A stretch of 64,000 bases of DNA. Source: Phenylobacterium sp. Root1290. GTDB taxonomy: Bacteria; Pseudomonadota; Alphaproteobacteria; Caulobacterales; Caulobacteraceae. The position numbers were made by a program, and so were the translations under genes. The notes under the pieces were generated by a model, which searched no databases, was not told where the DNA came from, and worked only from the letters and a program-made list of their open reading frames with translations. Below, piece by piece: positions 29,274 to 39,031 of this stretch (positions are counted from its first letter, which is position 1; every line of letters starts with the position of its first letter). Where the stretch lies: NCBI RefSeq assembly GCF_001425305.1, contig NZ_LMEE01000001.1, positions 1,502,183-1,566,182 of the forward strand, in the 5' to 3' direction.

Positions 29274-30748
29274 GCCGCGCGGCGGGCGACGCTGGCCGGG
29301 CTCGCCAGGCGGAACCGCCCGATCAGCTGCGACAGGTTCTGCGCCTCGCGCGCCAGGTCGGCGGCGGCGTTGGCGGTTTCCAGCACCATGCCGGCGTTCT
29401 GCTGGGTGACGCGGTCCATCTCGTTGACCGCCGAGTTCACCTGGCCCAGTCCCACGGCCTGTTCCTGGGTCGATCCGGAGATGTCGGCGACCAGGTCATG
29501 CACCTCGGTCACGCGGCCGACGATGCGGCCCAGCGCCTCGCCTGTCTCGCCGACCAGGTTCACCCCCTGACTGACCTGTTCGCTCGAGGCGCTGATCAGC
29601 GTCTTGATTTCCTTGGCCGCCTCGGCCGAGCGCTGGGCCAGGGCCCGCACTTCGGAGGCGACGACGGCAAAGCCGCGCCCGGCCTCGCCAGCCCGCGCAG
29701 CCTCGACCCCGGCGTTCAGGGCCAGCAGATTGGTCTGGAAGGCGATCTCGTCGATCACGCCGATGATCTGGCTGATCTGCTTGGACGAGTCCTCGATCTG
29801 GCCCATGGCCGAAATGGCGGCCTCCACCACCGGGGCGCTGGTCTCGGCCTCCTTGCGGGCGTCGGAGACGGCGCTGGAGGTCTGGCGGGCCGTCTCGGCG
29901 GCGCGGCGCACGGTGACCGTGATCTCCTCGACCGCCGCGGCCGTCTCCTCCAGGCTGGCGGCCTGGTTCTCGGTCCGGCGGGCGAGATCTTCACCGGAGG
30001 TCTTCAGCTGACCGACCGTGGCGGTCACGGCGGAGACGGAGTCGACCACCGCGGCGATCGCGCCGTGCAGTTCGCCGACCGCACCGTTGAAGTCGTCGCG
30101 CAGCTGGGCGTAGTCGCCCGACAGCGGCGTCTCGATCCGGCTGGTGAGGTCGCCGCGAGCCAGTCCCGACAGCGCTCCGGCCAGGCTGCGGACCACGGTC
30201 GCCTGTTCGGCGGCGGCCCGGGCCCGCTCGGCCTCGGCCTTCGCACGGTCGTTCTCGGCGGCCTCGAAATAGACATCCAGCACCAGGCTCATGTCCAGCA
30301 TGGCGCCCTTGATCAGCGCCGAGAGGGTCTCGGCCAGCTCGGCGTTCTTGGCCTTGGCACCGAAGCCCTTGGCGCCTTTCTCGGCGATGACCGAGCGCAC
30401 CAGCTGCTCGAGCACCAGCGCGTAGCCGCCGATGTACCAGCGCGGCTCCAGCCCGATCCTGGCGTGCACGGCGCCGATGGTCTGCACCGACTTGGCGTAG
30501 TCGGCGGTGAACTCGGCGGAGGCGATGCCCTGCCAGTGACGCAGCTGGGCGTTCTGGGCCTTGGTGATGTGGCCGTCGTCGCGGAAGTGGACGCGGGTTT
30601 CCGGCGTCGCGCGGACCTGCGCGTAAAAGTGGTTCAGCGCGGCGGGCAGCTTCTCTGCGATCACGGGCTGAGCGTCGCGCAGCGCCTTGCGGGTCTGCGG
30701 GGTGACCTGCATGAACTCCAGACGTCCGTCCAGGCCGTTACCCGTCAT
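29270..30748 (-). CDS. Globin-coupled methyl-accepting chemotaxis protein, soluble
   Basis: Haem-based (probably oxygen) sensor of the globin-coupled type. The 492-aa protein starts at ATG 30748 behind GGTGGAG. The N-terminal protoglobin-like domain (about 1-170) has the proximal His in [16 protein letters not shown] (His95). A HAMP-like/linker region follows ([22 protein letters not shown]). The MCP signalling domain (about 260-470) has the conserved hairpin [41 protein letters not shown]. There are no membrane helices, so it is cytoplasmic, as in HemAT-like transducers. No che genes are in the window, so it feeds a distant array. Confidence 0.93.
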   Translation of the reverse strand: MTGNGLDGRLEFMQVTPQTRKALRDAQPVIAEKLPAALNHFYAQVRATPETRVHFRDDGHITKAQNAQLRHWQGIASAEFTADYAKSVQTIGAVHARIGLEPRWYIGGYALVLEQLVRSVIAEKGAKGFGAKAKNAELAETLSALIKGAMLDMSLVLDVYFEAAENDRAKAEAERARAAAEQATVVRSLAGALSGLARGDLTSRIETPLSGDYAQLRDDFNGAVGELHGAIAAVVDSVSAVTATVGQLKTSGEDLARRTENQAASLEETAAAVEEITVTVRRAAETARQTSSAVSDARKEAETSAPVVEAAISAMGQIEDSSKQISQIIGVIDEIAFQTNLLALNAGVEAARAGEAGRGFAVVASEVRALAQRSAEAAKEIKTLISASSEQVSQGVNLVGETGEALGRIVGRVTEVHDLVADISGSTQEQAVGLGQVNSAVNEMDRVTQQNAGMVLETANAAADLAREAQNLSQLIGRFRLASPASVARRAA

Positions 30749-31007
30749 GACCCACTCCACCTACACGACTTCGCCGCAGTCCTGGCGGGCTGTGGTTAAG
30801 GATGGGTAAGCAGTTTCCCTTTCGGGCCCCGTCTTCGCCGCCGAGGCCTTAAACTGAAGCTTGGCGCGGCGCTCTACCTGCGGTCGGAGCGAATCTCGGG
30901 CGCCCGTGATATCCCAAACGCCTGGAGCAGCTTTCGACTTGGCGCTGGCCGCGGGCCCGTTGAGAGGAGAGGATGCCGCAACACCCGTAAGTGATTATAT
31001 CCCCTCC

Positions 31008-33827
31008 ATGCCGCCTCGCCTTCGCCCTACCCGCCTGGAATACGTCGTCGACGGCGTGCGTCTGCGAGCGCAGCTGTCCGCCGCAGCCCTCGACGCCGCC
31101 GGCGACGAGTTGGAGCAGCGCCGCCGGGCGCTGGAAATCCTCAAGCAGGCCCTGTTCCGCGGTCGGATGATCGCCAAGGAGCGGCTTGAGAACGGCGCCG
31201 GCGGCATCGAGACTGCGCGGCTGCTGTCGGGCGTCACCGACGAGGTCGTCACGGCCCTCTATGATTTCACCACCGTCCACGTGTTCCGGGCCCGAAACCC
31301 GACCGAGGGCGAGCGCCTGGCCCTGATGGCGGTCGGCGGCTATGGGCGCGGCACGCTGGCGCCGTTCTCGGATCTCGATCTGCTGTTCCTGCGGCCCTAC
31401 AAGCAGACCGCCCACACCGAGAGCGTGATCGAGTACATGCTCTACGCCTTGTGGGACCTCGGCTTCAAAGTCGGCCATGCCTCGCGGACCATCGAGGAGT
31501 GCGTCAAGCTCTCCCGCGAAGACTATACGATCCGCACCTCGATCCTGGAGGCGCGCCAGCTCAGCGGCGACACCGCCCTGGCCGAGGATCTGATGCAGCG
31601 TTTCCGCAACGAGGTGGTCAAGGGCACGGCCGCCCAGTTCGTCGCCGCCAAGCTCAAGGAACGCGACATCCGTCAGGAGCGGGCCGGCGCCAGCCGCTAT
31701 CTGGTCGAGCCCAATGTGAAGGAAGGCAAGGGGGGGCTGCGCGACCTCAACACCCTGTTCTGGATCGCCCAGTACCTGCACCCGGTCAGCCACGTCGACG
31801 GCTTCGTCCAGCTCGACATGTTCGACCGCAAGGAGGTCGCGGTCTTCATCAAGGCGTTCGACTTCCTCTGGGCCGTGCGTTGCCACCTGCACTTCGCCAC
31901 CGGCCGCCCGGAAGAGCGCCTGACCTTCGATCTGCAGCCCGAGATCGCCCGGCGAATGGGATACGGCGACCGCGGCGACGCGCCGGCGGTCGAGCGGTTC
32001 ATGCGCCGCTACTTCCTGATCGCCAAGGAGGTCGGCGCCCTGACCCGGGTGTTCGCCGCCAAGCTCGAGGCCGAACAGATCAAGCAGGAGCCCAAGGGGC
32101 TGTCGCGGCTGCTGCCTGGACATCGCAAGACCAAGCGCAAGAAGCTCGACCCTGGATTCCATGAGGAGGGCGGGCGTCTCAACATCGACGGGCCGCAGAT
32201 CTTCGAGGCCGATCCGATCAACATGCTGCGCCTGTTCCGGCTGGCCGATCAGCGCGACCTCGACCTGCACCCCGACGCCTTCACCGCCGCCAGCCGCTGC
32301 GCCAGCCTGATCGGCTCCAAGGTGCGCCGCGATCCGGCGGCGGCCAAGGTCTTCCTCGACATCCTCGCCCATGGCCGCGATCCGCAGCGGACGCTGTCGA
32401 TGATGAACGAGGCAGACGTCCTGGGCCGCTTCATCCCCGAATGGGGGCGGATCGTCGCCCAGATGCAGTTCAACATGTACCACTCGTACACGGTGGACGA
32501 GCACACCCTGCGGGCCGTCGGCGTGATCGCCGACATCGCCAACGGCCGGTTCGCCGAAGACCACCCGCTGTCGACCGCGATCATGCCGCTGATCGACGAT
32601 CGCGAGGCGCTGTTCCTCGCCATGCTGCTGCACGACACCGGCAAGGGCGGGGCAGGGGGCCAGGAGAAGGCCGGCGCCCGTGCCGCGCGCTCGGCGTGCG
32701 AACGGCTCGGCCTCGACCGCAAGCGCATCGAGATGGTCGCCTGGCTGGTCGAGCATCACCTGGTGATGAGCGACTACGCCCAGAAGCGCGACGTCTCCGA
32801 TCCACGCACCGTCGCCGACTTCGCCCGCATCGTCGAAACGCCCGAGCGCCTGCGCCTGTTGCTGGTGCTGACCGTCGCCGACATCCGCGCCGTCGGCCCC
32901 GGGGTCTGGAACGGCTGGAAGGGCCAGCTGATGCGCGAGCTGTACGGCGCGACCGAGGCGGTGTTCCGCGGCGGTCGCGGCTCCGACGCCGCCGCAGCCA
33001 TCCGCCGTTATCACGAGAACGCCGCCTATGACGCGCGGGTGCGGCTGATCGCGGCCGACCCCTCGGCCACCGACTGGGTGCAGTCGATGGAGGACGCCTA
33101 TTTCACCTCGTTCTCCGACGCAGAGATCCTCGTCCATGCGAAGCTGGGGCGCCAGGCGGCCGAGACAGGCGCCGCCGCCGAGGGTCACATCCGCAGCGGC
33201 CTGAACGCGTCCGAGGTGGTGATCGCCGCCCCTGACCGCTCGCGGCTGTTCGTCAATCTGGCCACCACCGTCACCGCGGCGGGCGCCAACATCGTCGGCG
33301 CGCGGGTGTTCACCTCCCGGCAGGGCCAGGCGCTCGACGTGTTCTTCGTCCAGGACGCGACCGGCGCGGCCTACGGCGGCGACAATCCACGCATGCTGAG
33401 CAAGCTCGCCGATGCGCTGGCCGGGGCCGGCCGCGGCGAAACCACCAAGGGCGAGCCGCGCCGGGTCTCCGACTTCGGACGCGCCGCCGCCTTCACCATC
33501 ACCCCGACGGTCATGCTCGACAACGAGGCCTCGGAAGCCTCCACCGTGGTCGAAGCGTCGGGCCGCGACCGTCCCGGCCTGCTGGTGGCGCTGGCGCGCA
33601 ACATCGCCGACGCCGGGCTGTCCATCCTGTCGGCCCACATCGACAACTACGGGGAGCGCGCCGTCGACGCCTTCTACGTGACCGAGCGCGACGGCGGAAA
33701 GCTGACCGATCCCAAGCGGATGGCGGCGCTGAAGGCCGACATGATGGCGTCGCTGGTCGAGGTTGAAGCCGCCGCGCCCAAGCCGCGGGCGAACCTGCAA
33801 AAGGCCCGCGCCAGCGTCGCGCGCTGA
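31008..33827 (+). CDS. glnD: Bifunctional uridylyltransferase / uridylyl-removing enzyme GlnD
   Basis: Senses glutamine and uridylylates or deuridylylates PII proteins, setting nitrogen regulation. I start it at ATG 31008 (939 aa, MPPRLRPTRLEYVVDGVRLR). The nucleotidyltransferase motif is GGYGRGTLAPFSDLDLLFL (about residue 106), followed by NVKEGKGGLRDLNTLFW, an HD domain with YHSYTVDEHTLRAV and LHDTGKG, and two C-terminal ACT domains, one starting PDRSRLFVNLATTVTAAGANI and one RDRPGLLVALARNIADAGLSI. The length matches alphaproteobacterial GlnD. murJ follows 45 bases later on the same strand. Confidence 0.96.
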   Translation: MPPRLRPTRLEYVVDGVRLRAQLSAAALDAAGDELEQRRRALEILKQALFRGRMIAKERLENGAGGIETARLLSGVTDEVVTALYDFTTVHVFRARNPTEGERLALMAVGGYGRGTLAPFSDLDLLFLRPYKQTAHTESVIEYMLYALWDLGFKVGHASRTIEECVKLSREDYTIRTSILEARQLSGDTALAEDLMQRFRNEVVKGTAAQFVAAKLKERDIRQERAGASRYLVEPNVKEGKGGLRDLNTLFWIAQYLHPVSHVDGFVQLDMFDRKEVAVFIKAFDFLWAVRCHLHFATGRPEERLTFDLQPEIARRMGYGDRGDAPAVERFMRRYFLIAKEVGALTRVFAAKLEAEQIKQEPKGLSRLLPGHRKTKRKKLDPGFHEEGGRLNIDGPQIFEADPINMLRLFRLADQRDLDLHPDAFTAASRCASLIGSKVRRDPAAAKVFLDILAHGRDPQRTLSMMNEADVLGRFIPEWGRIVAQMQFNMYHSYTVDEHTLRAVGVIADIANGRFAEDHPLSTAIMPLIDDREALFLAMLLHDTGKGGAGGQEKAGARAARSACERLGLDRKRIEMVAWLVEHHLVMSDYAQKRDVSDPRTVADFARIVETPERLRLLLVLTVADIRAVGPGVWNGWKGQLMRELYGATEAVFRGGRGSDAAAAIRRYHENAAYDARVRLIAADPSATDWVQSMEDAYFTSFSDAEILVHAKLGRQAAETGAAAEGHIRSGLNASEVVIAAPDRSRLFVNLATTVTAAGANIVGARVFTSRQGQALDVFFVQDATGAAYGGDNPRMLSKLADALAGAGRGETTKGEPRRVSDFGRAAAFTITPTVMLDNEASEASTVVEASGRDRPGLLVALARNIADAGLSILSAHIDNYGERAVDAFYVTERDGGKLTDPKRMAALKADMMASLVEVEAAAPKPRANLQKARASVAR

Positions 33828-33872
33828 CGCGCCGGCTTGACCGGCGCGGCGGCGCAGGCGCACACAAACCCC

Positions 33873-35498
33873 GTGACCGCGCAAGCCGCCCCTGCCGCCA
33901 AAAGCGGATTGATCCGCTCTTCCCTGCTGCTGTCGGGCCTGACCCTGATCAGCAGGTTCATGGGTCTTGCACGCGATCTCGTGCTGACCGCGCGGCTGGG
34001 CGCCAGCGCGACCATCGCCGCCGACGCCTACTATACGGCGCTCGCCTTCCCGAACCTGTTCCGGCGGATCTTCGCCGAGGGGGCGTTCTCCTCGGCCTTC
34101 ATCCCCTCTTACACAAAGACCCTGACCGGCGAGGGCCAGGCCGAGGCCGACCGTATCGCCTCCGACGCCCTGGCCACCCTCGCGGCGGCGACGATCGTCA
34201 TCACCCTGGCCGCCCAGCTGGCCATGCCGTGGCTGATGTACGTGATCAATCCGGGCTACGCCTCGGACCCGGCCAAGTTCAAGCTGGCGATCGTGCTGAC
34301 CCAGATCAGCATGCCCTATCTGCCCTGCATGGCGATCGGGGCCTTGCTGTCGGGGGTGCTCAACGCCCACCGCCGTTTCATCATCACCGGGATCTTCCCG
34401 ACCATTCTCAACTTGGTGATGCTGATCGCGGTCATCCCCCAGGACGACCCGATCCTCGCGGCCTACGCCGCCTCGATCGCCATTCCGATCGCCGGCGTCT
34501 TTCAGGCCGCCCTGCTCTGGTGGGGCGCGCGCAAGTGCGGCGCCCACATCCGGCTGCGCTGGCCGACCCTCACACCGGAGATCAAGGCCCTGATCTCGCT
34601 GGCCATCCCCGGCGCCATCGCCGCCAGCGCCGTCCAGATCAACATCTTCATTTCCGGCATTCTCGCCTCGCAGGTCGCCGGCGGCCGCGCCTGGACCGAG
34701 GTCGCCGCGCGCCTCTATCAACTGCCGCTCGGCCTGATCGGCGTGGCGGTCAGCGTCGCCCTGCTGCCGCGGCTTTCCAGCGCCATCCAGGCCGGCGACC
34801 ATGACGACGCCCAGGGCGCGACCGACCAGGCGGTGATCTTTTCGCTGGCGCTGACGGCGCCCGCCGCCGCCGCCCTGGTCGCCATGCCGTTCTTCCTGAT
34901 CGACGGCCTGTTCACGCGAGGGGTCTTCACCGTCGCCGACGCGCGCGAGACGGGTTGGATCCTGCTCAACTACGGCTGGGGCGTCCCGGCCTTCGTGCTT
35001 GCCCGCGTGCTGCAGCCGGCGTTCTTCGCCCGCGCCGACACCCGCGCGCCGATGCGCTTCGGCCTGATCTCCGTGGCCGTCAACATCGTGCTCGGCCTGG
35101 CCCTGTTCCAGGTCATCGGGGTCAAGGGCATCGCCGCATCGACCAGCGCGGCGGCCTGGATCAACGTACTGCAGATGGTGCTGCTGCTGGCCAAGCGGGG
35201 CGACTACGCGCCGACCAAGGCGGCCTGGAGCCGCATCGCCCGCATCGTCGCGGCGAGCACCGTCTTCGGCGGTCTGCTCGCCTACGCCTCCTACCAGCGC
35301 GCCTGGATCGAGGCGCCGCTCGAAGGCTTCCGCTTCATCGGCCTGGGCGCCAAGGAGATCGCCGTGCTGTCGGTGGCCGCTGTCGGGGTGGCGGTCTACG
35401 GGCTTTTGCTGCTGGCGTTCCGGGGCATCACCGTCACCGAGATCAAGGCCGCCTTGCGCCGCCGGCCGGGCGACACGGCGGTCCCCGTCGATCTCTGA
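33873..35498 (+). CDS. murJ: Lipid II flippase MurJ (MviN)
   Basis: Inner-membrane MOP-family flippase that moves lipid II to the periplasmic face for peptidoglycan synthesis. About 14 hydrophobic segments span 541 aa. Family marks are GLIRSSLLLSGLTLISRFMGLARDLVLTA, AYYTALAFPNLFRRIFAEGAFSSAFIPSY (the conserved FRR-x-x-AEGAF motif), PYLPCMAIGALLSGVLNAHRRF and FARADTRAPMRFGLI. I use GTG 33873; TTG 33837 is another possible start, 9 bases after the glnD stop. Neither has a clear Shine-Dalgarno. The pairing glnD-murJ-trpS is conserved in Caulobacterales as I recall. Confidence 0.95.
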   Translation: MTAQAAPAAKSGLIRSSLLLSGLTLISRFMGLARDLVLTARLGASATIAADAYYTALAFPNLFRRIFAEGAFSSAFIPSYTKTLTGEGQAEADRIASDALATLAAATIVITLAAQLAMPWLMYVINPGYASDPAKFKLAIVLTQISMPYLPCMAIGALLSGVLNAHRRFIITGIFPTILNLVMLIAVIPQDDPILAAYAASIAIPIAGVFQAALLWWGARKCGAHIRLRWPTLTPEIKALISLAIPGAIAASAVQINIFISGILASQVAGGRAWTEVAARLYQLPLGLIGVAVSVALLPRLSSAIQAGDHDDAQGATDQAVIFSLALTAPAAAALVAMPFFLIDGLFTRGVFTVADARETGWILLNYGWGVPAFVLARVLQPAFFARADTRAPMRFGLISVAVNIVLGLALFQVIGVKGIAASTSAAAWINVLQMVLLLAKRGDYAPTKAAWSRIARIVAASTVFGGLLAYASYQRAWIEAPLEGFRFIGLGAKEIAVLSVAAVGVAVYGLLLLAFRGITVTEIKAALRRRPGDTAVPVDL

Positions 35499-35644
35499 CG
35501 GGCTTGCGGGAAGAGGCTCCAGGCCTTATTCGCTCAGCCATGGCATGCGGACGAAACACGTGGCGATGGCGTAGCGCCTGATCCCCGCCTTCCCGGCGCG
35601 CTTTCGCGCGTCTGCCTGTTCTCTTCTGCAAGAAGCCGATCCCG

Positions 35645-36679
35645 ATGACTGATCAAACTCCCCCCGCCTACAGCGGTCCCCAACGCGTGCTGTCCGGCGT
35701 CCAGCCGTCCGGCGCCCTGCACCTTGGCAACTATCTCGGCGCGCTGGTGAAGTTCGCCCGCCTCCAGCACGAGGTGGAGACCTTCATCTTCGTGGCCGAC
35801 TTGCACGCGATCACCGTGTGGCAGGATCCCAAGCTGCTGGCCGGCCAGGTGCGCGAGATCACCGCCGCCTACCTCGCCTCGGGCCTGGACCCCAAGGTTG
35901 CGACGATCTTCCCGCAGTCGGCGGTGCCCGAGCACGCCGAGCTGGCCTGGATCTTCAACTGCGTCGCCCGCCTCGGCTGGCTCGACCGGATGACCCAGTT
36001 CAAGGAGAAGTCTGGCAAGCACAAGGAGCGCTCGAGCGTCGGCCTCTACACCTATCCGGTGCTGCAGGCGGCCGACATCCTGCTCTACAAGGCGACCCAG
36101 GTGCCGGTTGGCGACGACCAGCGCCAGCACCTGGAGCTGACCCGCGACGTGGCCGCGAAGTTCAACCACGACTTCGAGGTTCCGGGCTATTTCCCGCTGC
36201 CCGACGCCCTGACCCAGGGCCCAGGCGCGCGCATCATGTCGCTGCGCGACGGCGCGGCGAAGATGAGCAAGTCCGATCCCTCGGACAACTCGCGGCTCAA
36301 CCTGCTCGACGACGCCGACACGATCGCCCAGAAGGTCCGCAAGGCCAAGACCGACCCTGAGCCGCTGCCGGAGACCCTCGAGGAGCTCAAGGCGCGCCCC
36401 GAGGCCGAGAACCTGGTCGGCGTCTACGCCGCGCTCGACGGTCGCACGTCGGCGGAAGTGCTGGCCGAATTCGCTGGCCAGGGCTTCGGCTCGTTCAAGC
36501 CGAAGCTGGCCGACCTTGCGGTCGCCAAGCTTGGTCCCGTCAGCGGCGAGATGCGCCGGCTGATGGCCGATCCGGCCGAGATCGACCGGGTCCTGGCGTC
36601 CGGCGCCGAGCGCGCCCGCGCCGCCGCGGCCCCGACCCTGGCCGAGGTCCGCAAGATCGTCGGCTTCTGGGGCGCCTGA
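35645..36679 (+). CDS. trpS: Tryptophanyl-tRNA synthetase TrpS
   Basis: Class I synthetase charging tRNA-Trp. The 344-aa protein shows the HIGH-type motif [14 protein letters not shown] (residues about 24-37), [46 protein letters not shown] for Trp and adenylate recognition, and the KMSKS loop ([18 protein letters not shown]). It starts at ATG 35645 behind AAGAAGCC. A 9-bp stem terminator (36688-36720) follows directly. Confidence 0.97.
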   Translation: MTDQTPPAYSGPQRVLSGVQPSGALHLGNYLGALVKFARLQHEVETFIFVADLHAITVWQDPKLLAGQVREITAAYLASGLDPKVATIFPQSAVPEHAELAWIFNCVARLGWLDRMTQFKEKSGKHKERSSVGLYTYPVLQAADILLYKATQVPVGDDQRQHLELTRDVAAKFNHDFEVPGYFPLPDALTQGPGARIMSLRDGAAKMSKSDPSDNSRLNLLDDADTIAQKVRKAKTDPEPLPETLEELKARPEAENLVGVYAALDGRTSAEVLAEFAGQGFGSFKPKLADLAVAKLGPVSGEMRRLMADPAEIDRVLASGAERARAAAAPTLAEVRKIVGFWGA

Positions 36680-36687
36680 TCTGATCT

Positions 36688-36720
36688 GCTCATCCCGGCG
36701 CTGCCTGGGATGAGCGGTTT
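36688..36720 (+). terminator. Rho-independent-like terminator after trpS
   Basis: GCTCATCCC (36688-36696) and GGGATGAGC (36707-36715) form a perfect 9-bp stem with a 10-base loop, followed by GGTTT. The short T-run makes it moderate. Confidence 0.65.
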
Positions 36721-36760
36721 CAGTTGCCTTGCGCCCGATTTCCGCGCCACCGTCCGCCGC

Positions 36761-37234
36761 ATGAGCCAACGCAAGTTCCTCGTCATCGCCGACGACAGCC
36801 CGGAGTTTCAGGCCGCGCTGCGCTTCGCCTGCCGCCGCGCGCGCTCGACCGGCGGCCACGTGGCGCTGCTGCGGGTGATCGAGCCGGCGGTGTTCGAGCA
36901 CTGGAGCGGCGTGCGCGAGGAAATCGAACGCCAGGCCCGCGATGAAGCCGAGGCGGTGCTGCACAAGATGGCCGAGTTCGTCATCGCCGAGACCGGCATG
37001 CCGCCAGAGTTCATCATCATGCACGCCGAGAGCACCCGCACGGCTCTGCGCAAGGTCATTTCCGAGGATCCCGACATCAAGATCCTGGTGCTGGCCTCCT
37101 CGGTCGGCGGGCGGGGGCCCGGTCCGCTGGTGTCGTCCATCGCCAAGGACGGCGTGAAGTGGGGGACCCGCAAGCTGCCGGTGACGGTGGTGCCCGGCGA
37201 CCTCACCGACGACGAGATCGCCGATCTCGCCTGA
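36761..37234 (+). CDS. Universal stress protein (UspA family)
   Basis: 157 aa from ATG 36761 (MSQRKFLVIADDSPEFQAAL). The Rossmann-like USP fold is shown by FLVIADDSPEF at the first strand, ARRARSTGGHVALLRVIEP and IKILVLASSVGGRGPGPLVSSIA near the C-terminus, the region that in nucleotide-binding USPs holds G-x2-G-x9-G-S/T. Small stress proteins of this type are mostly of unknown detailed role. It lies 49 bases upstream of nfuA on the same strand. Confidence 0.86.
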   Translation: MSQRKFLVIADDSPEFQAALRFACRRARSTGGHVALLRVIEPAVFEHWSGVREEIERQARDEAEAVLHKMAEFVIAETGMPPEFIIMHAESTRTALRKVISEDPDIKILVLASSVGGRGPGPLVSSIAKDGVKWGTRKLPVTVVPGDLTDDEIADLA

Positions 37235-37283
37235 CAATCGCGCCGCGCTTGCGATTCCTCATCCAAAACGCCACATCTGACGC

Positions 37284-37856
37284 ATGTTCATCCAGACCGA
37301 AGCCACCCCGAACCCCGAGGTTCTGAAGTTCCTTCCCGGCCGCGAGGTCCTCGCCGAGGGCTCGCGCGATTTCCGGGACGCGGACGAGGCGCAGGTTTCG
37401 CCGCTGGCGGCGGACCTGTTCGACATCGACGGCGTCACCCGCGTGTTCTTCGGGTCCGACTTCGTGACGGTCGGCAAGGACCCCGATCAGGACTGGCCGC
37501 TGCTGAAGGCGCCGATCCTGGCGGCGATCATGGATCACTTCACCTCGGGACGGCCGTTGTTCGTCGAGAGCGCAGCCGAGGCCGGCGGCCATGACGATGC
37601 GGTCTACGAGGGCGAAACCGCTCAGATCGTGTCCGAGATCAAGGATCTGCTCGACACCCGCATCCGCCCGGCCGTGGCCCAGGACGGCGGCGACATCCTG
37701 TTCAACCGCTTCGACGCCGACACCGGCGTGGTCTGGCTGCACATGCGCGGCGCCTGTTCGGGCTGCCCGTCCTCCTCGGCGACCCTGAAGGCCGGGGTCG
37801 AGAACATGCTCAAGCACTATGTGCCCGAGGTCACCCGGGTCGAGCAGACGCTCTAG
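37284..37856 (+). CDS. nfuA: Iron-sulfur cluster scaffold/carrier protein NfuA (NifU family)
   Basis: Carries [4Fe-4S] clusters to target proteins. The 190-aa chain has the N-terminal NifU-N/Nfu domain (MFIQTEATPNPEVLKFLPGR, VFFGSDFVTV) and the C-terminal Nfu domain with VAQDGGDILF and the cluster-binding Cys-x-x-Cys in ACSGCPSS (around residues 158-161). The Nfu N-terminus beginning FIQTE-x-TPNP is characteristic of alphaproteobacteria and mitochondria. Nothing else of the isc/suf system is close by. Confidence 0.95.
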   Translation: MFIQTEATPNPEVLKFLPGREVLAEGSRDFRDADEAQVSPLAADLFDIDGVTRVFFGSDFVTVGKDPDQDWPLLKAPILAAIMDHFTSGRPLFVESAAEAGGHDDAVYEGETAQIVSEIKDLLDTRIRPAVAQDGGDILFNRFDADTGVVWLHMRGACSGCPSSSATLKAGVENMLKHYVPEVTRVEQTL

Positions 37857-37865
37857 GCGCATTTC

Positions 37866-38396
37866 GTGGGGGCGATCCGAACCTTGGTGCTGGCGCTGCT
37901 GGGCGCCGGCGTGCTGGCTGCGCCCGCCGCCGCCAGCGAGGACGACTGGCCGGTGCTGAAGGGCGCGCGGCTCGAGGGCCTGCGGCCCTGGGGCGCCTTC
38001 GCCGTCTATCGCGCCGACCGCAGCGTCACCGGCGTCTCGCTCTATCTGCGCGGCGCCGAGGCCATCGCCCGCCGGGTCGAAACCCGCGACGGCGCCGATG
38101 CGGCCGTCACCTGGGCCACCTCCAAGTCCTGCACGTCGCTGACGCCGGTCCTGGCCGAGCTCGAGGCGCTGCCGGCCCCGCGCATCGAGGTTCCCGGCGT
38201 CGGCCGCAATCCGCCGACCCCCGCCTTGTCGGCCAACAGCGACAGCTATCTGCTCTGGGCCGAGGACGCCCGCTTCGCCGCCGCGCCCTATCCGGTGCAG
38301 ATCGAGGTGCGCGGCGAGGGCGGTTCGCCGATGGCCGCCTGGGTCGAGACGAGCCTGCGCCGCGTCGCCGCCTGCTGGGGCCCGACCCAGCCGTGA
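37866..38396 (+). CDS. Secreted protein of unknown function
   Basis: I do not recognise a family. The 176-aa product starts at GTG 37866 and has a signal peptide (MGAIRTLVLALLGAGVLAAP, cleavage likely after AAA/S). The mature part is about 150 residues, with two Cys (SKSCTSL and VAACWGP) that could form a disulfide. It begins 9 bases after nfuA and ends overlapping the tsaB start by 4 bases, so it belongs to the nfuA-tsaB-rimI transcript. Its proximity to tsaB suggests only co-transcription. Confidence 0.75.
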   Translation: MGAIRTLVLALLGAGVLAAPAAASEDDWPVLKGARLEGLRPWGAFAVYRADRSVTGVSLYLRGAEAIARRVETRDGADAAVTWATSKSCTSLTPVLAELEALPAPRIEVPGVGRNPPTPALSANSDSYLLWAEDARFAAAPYPVQIEVRGEGGSPMAAWVETSLRRVAACWGPTQP

Positions 38397-39031
38397 TCAT
38401 CCTGGCGATCGACACCTGCCTGTTCGCCTGCTCGGCGGCGGTGGTCGAGGACGGCGTCGTGCACGCCGCCCGGGTCGAGCCGATGAGCCGCGGCCACCAG
38501 GAGCGCCTCGCCCCGCTGGTCGCCGAGGTCATGGCCCAGGCCGGCATCGCCTTCGACCGGCTGGACCGAATCGCCGTCACCGTCGGCCCGGGCTCGTTCA
38601 CAGGCCTGCGCGTCGGCCTGGCCTTCGCCAAGGGCCTGTCGGCGGCGCTGGGGATCCCCGCGGTCGGCGTCGGCTCGCTGGAGGCGCTCGCCCAACCCCA
38701 CAACGGCCGCGTCTTCGCGGTCCTCGACGCCAAGCGCGGCCAGGTCTACCTGCAGGCCTTCGCCGACGGCGTCGCGGTCAGCGCGCCGGACGCCCTGCCG
38801 ATCGAGACCGCCGCCGCCCGCCTGGCCGAACTGGCGCCCGATCTGCTGGTCGGGACCGGCGCGGCGCTGCTGGCCGACATGCGTCCCTCGGCCAGGGTCA
38901 TGGCCATCGACCATGCCGACCCCGCCGCCGTCGCCGCGCTCGCCGCCGCCCGTGCGCCGATCCCGCCGCGTCCACTCTATCTGCGCGCGCCCGACGCCAA
39001 GCTGCCGGGCGGCAAGAGCCTGCCGCAATGA
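38393..39031 (+). CDS. tsaB: tRNA threonylcarbamoyladenosine biosynthesis protein TsaB
   Basis: Scaffold partner of TsaD and TsaE that makes t6A37 in ANN-decoding tRNAs. The 212-aa ASKHA-fold protein starts at GTG 38393 (IILAIDTCLFACSAAVVEDG). It has the family pieces HQERLAPLVAEVMAQAGI, IAVTVGPGSFTGLRVGLAFAKGLS and LDAKRGQVYLQAF. Overlaps of 4 bases at both ends couple it to the upstream secreted protein and to rimI. tsaB-rimI is a common pairing. Confidence 0.94.
   Translation: MIILAIDTCLFACSAAVVEDGVVHAARVEPMSRGHQERLAPLVAEVMAQAGIAFDRLDRIAVTVGPGSFTGLRVGLAFAKGLSAALGIPAVGVGSLEALAQPHNGRVFAVLDAKRGQVYLQAFADGVAVSAPDALPIETAAARLAELAPDLLVGTGAALLADMRPSARVMAIDHADPAAVAALAAARAPIPPRPLYLRAPDAKLPGGKSLPQ

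Noticed and set aside
30796..30809. TTAA-N6-GTAA near the globin-coupled receptor gene, considered as a CtrA box
   Set aside because: The spacing is 6 rather than 7 and one half is imperfect.
30849..34802. Very long open frame antisense to glnD and murJ, and similar antisense frames over leuS (4727-7636), mutS (25945-28554) and infB (56182-59847)
   Set aside because: They mirror strongly coding genes in a GC-rich genome, where stop codons are rare in antisense frames. Their products are low-complexity (Gly/Arg/Gln/His-rich) and show no family motif.
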